A stretch of DNA of 64,000 bases, taken from assembly GCA_027886185.1 (NCBI GenBank), contig WOAB01000109.1, forward strand, positions 7,978,501-8,042,500, given 5' to 3'. This DNA is from Rheum nobile. Its lineage: Eukaryota; Streptophyta; Magnoliopsida; Caryophyllales; Polygonaceae. The notes beneath the pieces were generated by a model. That model was not told where the DNA came from. It saw only the letters and a list, made by a program, of their open reading frames with translations, and ran no database searches. Shown here one piece after another: positions 58,372-64,000 of this stretch. How positions within the stretch are numbered: the stretch's first letter is position 1; each line of letters begins with the position of its first letter. The position numbers and the translations under genes are program-made.

Positions 58372-58760
58372 CTCTTTTAGAGGCGGGCCTTTTGACACTT
58401 ATTGCGGCGAACACCGATCGCCGCAACTGAGGGGGCTGCAACAAGTAGGAAAGCTTTTTGAGGCGGGCTATATACGCCTCTACAAGTGGCTTTTAGAGGC
58501 GGGCCTCCATAGGCCCGCCTCTAAAAGTGCTCGGCCGTAGTGCACTTGTTGAGGCGGGCCTATGGAGGCCCGCCTCAACAAGTGTCTTTTAGAGGCGGGC
58601 CTCCATAGGCCCGCCTCTAAAAGCCTCAACAATTCAAACCTGACTCGGCCGAGTCATGGGCCGAGTCAGGCTCGGTTTATTGTATTTCAACAATTCGAGC
58701 CTAACTCGACCCAGAACTCGGCCGAGTGCTCGGCCGAGTCAGGCTCGAATTGTTGAAATA
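58372..58760. repeat. Left subterminal palindromic repeats of the CACTA element
   Basis: AGAGGCGGGCCTCCATAGGC / GCCTATGGAGGCCCGCCTCA palindromes to about 58625. They are followed by inverted words CTGACTCGGCCGAGT, CCGAGTCAGGCTCG and CAACAATTCGAGCCTAACTC (58628-58757), which can fold on themselves. Confidence 0.85.
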
Positions 58761-59128
58761 CCATACACACAGATTTGCAGAATAATATACATCAACACAA
58801 CAGATCGATTTCATTCACAGAATAATATAACAGATTTCACCAGAGTACAGTCAGATTCTCAACAACAGTATACAGGACAAGTACAAACAAGTTCAATCCG
58901 ATAATAAATACTTCAATGTAAAATACTGTGCCCATTGCTCACGAACAACGTCTAGTGGCAGCAGGTAGCCCCAATGTTACCGGAAATGCCTCGGAGCCTT
59001 CCTGCATTGTCACATGAAAGTGAACTTCCTAAGAGGAGAGAACAAGCTATAATTAAAAATCCAAGGAAGACAATGTTACCGGAAATGCTCATACACAAAA
59101 AACTAGATCATGATTTCATGAGTACATA

Positions 59129-60040
59129 TCAAAAAAAAGCATATGAGTACATATAAAAATAAACATTGTCTTCCGCATGCCACCTCAGATTTTTGGCTTC
59201 CTTCTTTATCGAAAACAAACGCTGAAACCTAGGTATTATCGGAAGATACCACATAACCTTAGTTGTTGGCCCCCTCTTAGCCGAATTTACCCCTTTACAC
59301 TTGTAACGAGATGCACCGCACTTTGGACACTCATTCAAATTTTCATGTTCATTTCTGTAAAGCATACAATCATTTGGGCAAGCATCTATCTTGACGGCCT
59401 CTAAGCCTAAGGGACACATCAATTTCCTGGCATAATAAGTAGAGATAGGCATGTCATTGCCTTCTGGTAAAAATTCACCTAACCATTCCAATAAGGTGTT
59501 GAAACTTCCATCAGTCCAACCAGAAGCACATTTCAAGTTGTAAAGTATTGACACAGCCTCTAACTTGCTAAATTTTGTACACCCGGGATACAAGGGAGTC
59601 TCTGCAGCCTTTGATACATGTTCGAACATCTGAGGTCGTTCGTTCAAGTGATCTCTCACCCCATCCATCATCCCATTTATTTCATCATCTTTTTGGTCAT
59701 CATCATCATCCATCTCATTATTCTCAGCAATATCATCATCACTATCATCAGTGTCTACCCGAACATCAAACTCATTGACACTAGAACTTGGACGATCAAG
59801 TATTTTCTCACCATGCCAAAACCAAATATGGTAATCTTGTTTGAAACCACGACGAAATAAATGATCCTCAATCTCATCAATACCATCTAACCGCCTTATA
59901 TTCTTACAATCACGGCATGGACAATAGATTTTTTCGGCTTTCGTACTCCGTTGGTGTGCTAAAGCACATCTAATGAACTCCTCAACCCCACTCAAGTATT
60001 CTGTCGTAGTATGGTCACCGTACATCCAAGGACGACTCAT
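59129..60040 (-). pseudogene. TNP2-like CACTA transposase, 3'-truncated
   Basis: CACTA transposases cut and join the element ends. Start chosen at MSRPWMYGDHTTTEYLSGVE (60040), the usual N-terminus of the transposase-associated domain, rather than six codons upstream. Zinc-binding-like segment CPCRDCKNIRRL, then an acidic Asp-rich linker (DTDDSDDDIAENNEMDDDDD), LSKLEAVSILYNLKCASGW-like homology, YYARKLMCPLGL and DACPNDCMLYRNEHENLNEC, the entry to the TNP2 (Transposase_21) domain. It breaks off after KNLRWHAED, where the catalytic DDE part should follow. So it is an N-terminal remnant of about 300 residues from a protein usually over 700. Confidence 0.88.
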
Positions 60041-60090
60041 TTCTAGTAATAAATGCAAAACAAGGAAGATTTAATATCATTTCTAATAAC

Positions 60091-60232
60091 TATCCCGCCA
60101 AGGGCCTAAATTATGAATTATATCCCGCCAAGGGCCTAAATAGATAATAATAAGCAACTAAGCAAGAAAAAATACAAACTCAACTATCCCGCCAAGGGCC
60201 TAGATTATGAATTCTATCCCGCCAAGGGCCTA
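60091..60232 (+). repeat. TATCCCGCCAAGGGCCTA repeat, four copies
   Basis: Copies start at 60091, 60121, 60185 and 60215, arranged as two close pairs. They lie upstream of the transposase start on its strand, in the 5' region of the CACTA element. Confidence 0.9.
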
Positions 60233-60427
60233 AGGAATTAGGGTAGAAGTATTACCTTGACCCAATATCGAGCCTTCAAGACAATGCCTTTATCAACCTG
60301 CAGAATGTAATTTCCCTAATTAAATAAACCGTAAAAATGTGATCCTCTAGTATATTACATCTTCAATACAGTATAATACATAGATTATGAGACAGAAAAT
60401 ATAGAGAAACGCATATTAGAAAAACGC

Positions 60428-60640
60428 ATATTCATAGGGGCATTTCATCAAACACCTTCAATGCACGAGCAAGTTGACCAAAATACACAAATTCGTACAA
60501 GATTTAAACACAAAATACACAAATTAGAAATCAGTACATTAGGATTTGCATATTCGTAGGGGCATTTCATCAAAAAATCTCCTTAGACAAACGCATATTC
60601 ATAGGGGCATTTCATCAAACACCTTCAATGCACGACCTTT
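60428..60640 (+). repeat. GCATATTCATAGGGGCATTT repeat
   Basis: GCATATTC.TAGGGGCATTTCATCAAA recurs at about 60428, 60547 and 60592; two copies continue with ACACCTTCAATGCACGA. Confidence 0.85.
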
Positions 60641-60876
60641 AAACACAAAAATAAACAAATTCGTACAAGCTTTAAACACAATACAGAGAAACGCATATTA
60701 GAGAAACGCTTACCCACCAGAGGAATCGGGTGAGGAAGTCGGAGTTCTGGTGAAACCGAGTGCTCGGCGAGAGGAGAGGAGACGAAGTCTGAACGAAGCG
60801 AAGAGGTGAATGTTCTGGTGAACGAAGCGCGCGCGGAGAAGCTGAATGTTTTAATTAAGTATATTAGGGTAGACTT

Positions 60877-61276
60877 ATAGAGGCGGGCCTATTTATGCCT
60901 GCCTCTATAAGTCCAACGTTATGGCCGAGAAAGAGGCAATAAAGGCGGGCCTCCTAATGCTCGCCTCTATTGCATACGTTTGTTGAGGCGGGATTATGGA
61001 GGCCCGCCTCAACAAAACTTAATAGAGGCGGGCATTTTCGCCCGCCTCAATTACTTACCATTAGAGGCGGGCCTTTAATCGGCCCGCCTCTAATACTTTA
61101 GCGGGAATAATTTTTCGGAAACTTTTTGAGGCGTATAAATTTTTGCCCGCCTCAATAGAATTTTTTGAGGCGTATAAAATAATTATCCGCCTCAAAAACA
61201 TGAAAAAATGATTGCATAGGACGTTGTTGAGGCGTTTTGTTATAGGCCCGCCTCTAAAAGGGCGCCTCAACAAGTG
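60877..61276. repeat. Right subterminal repeats of the CACTA element
   Basis: Many AGAGGCGGGC / GCCCGCCTC and TTGAGGCG words in both orientations, which in CACTA elements usually bind the element's own proteins. Confidence 0.85.
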
Positions 61277-61291
61277 TTTTTTCCACTAGTG

Positions 61292-61319
61292 CGAGCTCAA
61301 ACTTGTTTGACTGAGACAT
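61292..61319 (-). pseudogene. Gag start of Sirevirus D
   Basis: The first codons MSQSNKFEL (ATG at 61317-61319), about 45 bp after the primer site on the minus strand. They join in frame to the gag at 58356 once the CACTA element and one CGA are removed. Confidence 0.85.
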
Positions 61320-61360
61320 CTTAGATCTGCAAACTTAAACAAAGATCTAGAGCTTTTCCT

Positions 61361-61374
61361 GCTCTGATACCAAT
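61361..61374 (-). other. Primer-binding site of Sirevirus D
   Basis: Minus strand ATTGGTATCAGAGC, next to the LTR. Confidence 0.92.
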
Positions 61375-62498
61375 TATAGGATCGTGATTGTTAGTTTAGA
61401 ATAAGGGAACTAAGAATACTGATATTCAGTTCCCATCGCAGCGGAAATAAACAATCAAATGTAAATGAACAAGTTCCTTATAGTGAAAACCTTTGATTGC
61501 CAACTAGCAATCTACGATAAAAACCACTACCTTTCTTTCGAAAGGATTTCAAGGTCTACTTCTTGATTTCTTATCACTTTGGTTACAAGTTACTTCTAGG
61601 AACAAAACACACAGTTCCTTTGCCTTACACACAGTTAGACAATCCTAGATAAACTTAACACAAAGTAGAATCAATCCAAGAAGCAGTCCTAAGCACTAAG
61701 GAACTGATACACTTACAGTCACAGGAACTAGCACACAGCTCTCAAGTTTCTTGACGGGTTCCTCTTGATCTTGGTTTGAGTTGATGATCTTGTTGAGAGT
61801 TCACACTTTGATGTTTTCTATGAAGTGTGATTCTTGTTGTAGTCCTTAAAGATAACACTGAAGCTTATCTTCCTTATATAGTGTATTCTCGAGGTTGAGT
61901 CTTCTATTGGTTCCCACAGAGCAAGCTTGACCTAGGCTGTGTGGTTATCCTTAATTCACGCTGACTTAAACATGTACCAACAACCTAGGCAACTCAGAAT
62001 GCACATTGGTTGGTCAAAGGCTTGAGACGAATCTGTCATGTCGTTGTCCAACGCCTTTCGTCCGAGGTTCAGCAACCTAGACACTTTGGAACTGTCTTCT
62101 GGATGGTGACAGCCTTGTGACATGTCGCTTTCAGCAACCTTTGTCTGAGGTTCAGCGTTCTAGACATCTTGGAGCCTTCCTTTGGAAGGTGGCAGGCTTT
62201 AGAAGCTTTGCTCAAGTCGCTTTCACCATCTTTTGTCCAAGGTTCAGTGTTCCCAGCTTTATTGGGAAAAGCAAAGTCACGTGTTGCACTTCTGGGCACT
62301 TCTGGGTTCCTTTGGCTTGCTTGTTTGGTTTCTTTATCTTGTTTGGCTTCCATAGTTTCAACAACTGTCTTGTGGTTCCTTTAAACACATCTTTGAGATA
62401 AAACATTAGTATCAAAGTATTTGTCATCTTCAAAAGTAGAGAAACTGAGGAAAGGAACTCTCATGGGAACTGAGGTTCCTGAGTTCCGTTTCCTAACA
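61375..62498 (-). repeat. 5' LTR of Sirevirus D
   Basis: Nearly identical to 48948-50070. Its inner end reads CCTATA rather than CCTACA on the minus strand. Terminal hairpin GGGAACT/AGTTCCC at 61405-61411 and 61428-61434. Confidence 0.93.
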
Positions 62499-63181
62499 CT
62501 CACAATCGGTCCCTAGTTGGTCCTCTTCAATGCCTCACTTTTACATGACTGGATATCAGTTATGTTGTGCAACAATGTTGTTTACATATGCATAATCCGT
62601 GAGAACAACATTTTCTTGCTTTGAAACGGATTCTGCGGTATGTCCAAGGTACGATTTCTATGGGTCTACATCTTTACTCCAGCAAGGTTGATCAATTACA
62701 TGCCTATTCTGATGCTGATTGGGCGAGATGTTCGGATCCCTGTCGCTCAACGTTTGGCGATTGTATGTTTCTGGGCAATAATCTTCTCTCTTGGTCCTCC
62801 CAACGATAGCACACAGTAGCACGATCGAGCGCCGAGGCCGAGTACCGAGCAATGGCAAATTCAGTCACTCAGTCTTGCTAGCTGTGTACTCTTATGACTG
62901 AGCAGAACTCTCCCATCTCCAAGGCAATGGTTGTCTGGTGTGACAATGTCAGTGCCATATACCGCTCATCAAATCCGGTACAACATCAGCGCACTAAACA
63001 TATTGAAATTGATATTCATTTTGTTCGTGAGAAAGTGGCTCTTGGACAAGTGCAAGTTCTCCATGTCCCATCTGCTCTTCAGTTTGCTGATCTCTTAACT
63101 AAAGGGTTGCCTACTCAGTTGTTTCAAGACGTTCGATCTAGTCTCAACGTTAACTATCATGCCGATTCACCTGCGGGAGAT
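62499..63181 (+). pseudogene. RT end and RNase H of element C
   Basis: Continues C after D: YVVQQCCLHMHNP, ALKRILRYVQGTISMGLHLY, the RNase H core SDADWAR and SSAEAEYRAMANS, DNVSAIYRSSNPVQHQRTKHIEID and HVPSALQFADLLTKGLP. TGA codons near 62545 and 62600 sit where related proteins have Arg (CGA), in keeping with CG-to-TG decay. The frame ends about at 63187 beside the polypurine stretch CTGCGGGAGA and LTR 2. Confidence 0.88.
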
Positions 63182-63327
63182 TGTTAGACTACCTTAACTA
63201 TAGAAATTGATTGTATTTATATTTATGTAAATGTTTATTTACTATTTTACAGATTTTGTAATCTATAGTTATATATATCCTATCAATACATGAGGCAACC
63301 CAAGTTGAGATTTTACCTAAACTCACA
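63182..63327 (+). repeat. 3' LTR of element C
   Basis: TGTTAGACTACC...CTCACA, 146 bp, partner of 38045-38191. Confidence 0.8.
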
Positions 63328-63353
63328 CATAATTATCAGAGAACGGCTCGATT

Positions 63354-63545
63354 TGTAACACTTGGACTTGAGATTGGTTTATAAGGGTTATAGTGTTACC
63401 CATGTCAACAAAAGCTCTTCCTTTTCAGGGTTCAGGTGAGGACAAAGAACTCTGAAGTTAAGCATGCTAGGGCGGGATTAGTGCTAGGATGGTTGACCTC
63501 CTAGGAAGTCCCCAGGTTAGCATGGGAAGGCACTTCTAAGGGCTT
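63354..63545 (+). repeat. 5S rRNA-derived segment (Cassandra-like TRIM LTR or 5S-type SINE)
   Basis: 63446-63525 follows the 3' two-thirds of plant 5S rRNA: GAACTCTGAAGTTAAGCATG, GGCGGGATTAGTGCTAGGAT, GGTTGACCTCCTAGGAAGTC. This covers the internal polymerase III promoter (A box AAGTTAAGCATGC and C box AGGATGG.TGACC). The first third of 5S is replaced by other sequence, so it is not a functional rRNA gene. Upstream, TGTAACACTTGGACTTGAG (63354) looks like a Cassandra LTR start. No second LTR or primer site is seen. Confidence 0.65.
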
Positions 63546-63864
63546 GAGCCTTACACGATTTTCAACCCGAAGTCATGGCAAAAGCTATCGTTCGGGTAGG
63601 CTTTAACGCGAGCATGGTGGTTGACTTCGCAGTAGTCACGGCTGTTGCGGTGGGGACCGTGCCGGTCTCGGGATTGGTAGTGGTCTATGGCGCGTGTCAC
63701 CGGTGGGATCTAGTACTAATCCCTGACGAATTTCTCATATGGGTCCATAACTGGTGGGTGGTAAAGGCGGTCATTATGGTGGCCAAAGGCGCGGCGGTCG
63801 AGGTCCTCTTGGTGCGACGTGGTACGCCTTAGGGGAGTGTAGGCCGCGTAGGCGGGTTAGTATG
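63546..63864 (+). other. GC-rich segment with an unrecognised open frame
   Basis: Clearly more GC-rich than its surroundings. An 85-codon frame (63575-63832, MAKAIVRVGFNASMVVDFAV) is open but Val/Ala-rich and matches no domain I know. It may belong to the 5S-bearing element or to another insertion. Confidence 0.35.
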
Positions 63865-64000
63865 TGTTAGGAAACGGAACTCTGGAACTTAGGTTCCCCT
63901 GAGAGTTTCGTTCCTCAGTTTCTCTACTTTTGAAGATGACAAATATTATGATACTAATGTTTTATCTCAAAGATGTGTTTTAAGGAACCACAGGAAATTA
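63865..64000 (+). repeat. Start of another D-family LTR, plus orientation
   Basis: TGTTAGGAAACGGAACTC, then AAGATGACAAATATTATGATAC and TCTCAAAGATGTGTTT match the minus-strand reading of the D LTRs (reverse of 62498 downward). It is cut by the window end, so the element runs on to the right in the opposite orientation to D. Confidence 0.9.

Larger units (their letters stand above)
58357..61291 (-). mobile_element. CACTA (En/Spm) element, internally deleted, nested in gag of D
   Basis: Both ends read CACTAGTGGAAAAAA inwards (58357-58371 and, reversed, 61277-61291), with the 3-bp target duplication CGA (58354-58356 and 61292-61294), the CACTA rule. Subterminal regions (58372-58625 and 60877-61276) are packed with AGAGGCGGGCC/GGCCCGCCTC and TTGAGGCGGGC words in both orientations. 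Only the 5' part of a TNP2-type transposase remains, so it needs a partner element. It splits the gag of D a few codons after the start. Confidence 0.93.
48948..62498 (-). mobile_element. Sirevirus D, minus strand, nested in element C
   Basis: LTRs 61375-62498 (5' for this strand) and 48948-50070 (3'), with the target duplication CTCAC (48943-48947 and 62499-62503). On the minus strand the order is LTR, primer site, gag, protease, integrase, RT, RNase H, post-pol hairpin, extra-ORF relic, polypurine tracts, LTR. It has the most complete pol in the window but has stops in gag, protease and RT and is interrupted by a solo LTR (53728-55215) and a CACTA element (58357-61291). The LTRs are very similar, so it is young relative to C. 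Confidence 0.94.
38045..63327 (+). mobile_element. Old copia element C, split by B2 and D
   Basis: Short LTRs 38045-38191 and 63182-63327 share AAATGTTTATTTACTATTT, TATATATATCCTAT.AATACATGAGGCAAC and TGAGATTTTACCTAAACTCACA. Gag, protease, integrase, RT and RNase H pieces follow in order, split by B2 (39430-46463) and D (48948-62498). Gag has an RGRGRGRG tract instead of an evident zinc knuckle. The many stops, several at former CG sites, show age. Flanks GCACT (left) and CATAA (right) do not match, so no target duplication is visible. Confidence 0.88.

Noticed and set aside
63446..63525. Functional 5S rRNA gene
   Set aside because: Only about two-thirds of 5S is present and its 5' part is replaced by unrelated sequence.

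Overview
The window looks like heterochromatic or intergenic DNA of a flowering plant, probably a eudicot. The evidence is Ty1/copia LTR retrotransposons with the tRNA-iMet-type primer site (TGGTATCAGAGC), Sirevirus-style polypurine tracts, a FAR1/MULE transposase, a plant Ulp1-like transposon protease, a CACTA (En/Spm) element, MITEs and an ATL-type RING-H2 relic. The species cannot be read from the sequence. I see no intact single-copy host gene; nearly all coding sequence belongs to transposable elements, mostly decayed.

Layout. 1-581: 3' part of a Ty3/gypsy-like LTR. 582-about 9180: a decayed MULE-like element with an Ulp1-like gene on the + strand and a FAR1-type transposase on the - strand, both full of TGATATTCA-like words. 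9180-11603: AT-rich DNA without genes. 11604-24385: Sirevirus A (TSD CATTT), carrying three nested insertions with exact 5-bp TSDs: a solo LTR at 13003-14574 (CTTAC), a 3.7-kb LTR-like element with two satellite arrays at 15116-18795 (GGTGA), and a 654-bp element at 19380-20033 (GTCTT). 24386-31523: intergenic DNA with two MITEs, local duplications and a RING-H2 fragment. 31524-37313: Sirevirus B1 (TSD AAGCG). 38045-63327: an older, short-LTR copia element C, split by Sirevirus B2 at 39430-46463 (TSD ACATC) and by minus-strand Sirevirus D at 48948-62498 (TSD CTCAC). D in turn carries a solo LTR at 53728-55215 (TSD GAACT) and a CACTA element at 58357-61291 (TSD CGA). 63328-64000: a 5S-rRNA-derived segment, unidentified GC-rich DNA, and the start of another D-family LTR.

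How the parts relate. A, B1, B2 and D share Sirevirus hallmarks: a gag with CX2CX4HX4C knuckle(s), an extra ORF or its relic 3' of pol, and a duplicated polypurine tract of the GATGATGCCAAAAGGGGGAAA type. B1 and B2 are independent insertions of the same pol-less design (gag plus extra ORF), which suggests a non-autonomous family mobilised in trans.

The most interesting signals are: (i) a hairpin downstream of pol (or gag in B) in all four elements, with a conserved CCTCATnATAAGCC-like loop but different, complementary stems; (ii) a second hairpin near the 3' end of the Sirevirus LTRs, with a compensated stem change between the two LTRs of A; and (iii) a UAG at the same Trp position of gag in two different Sirevirus families. 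All identities come from reading the sequence; no database or folding program was run.
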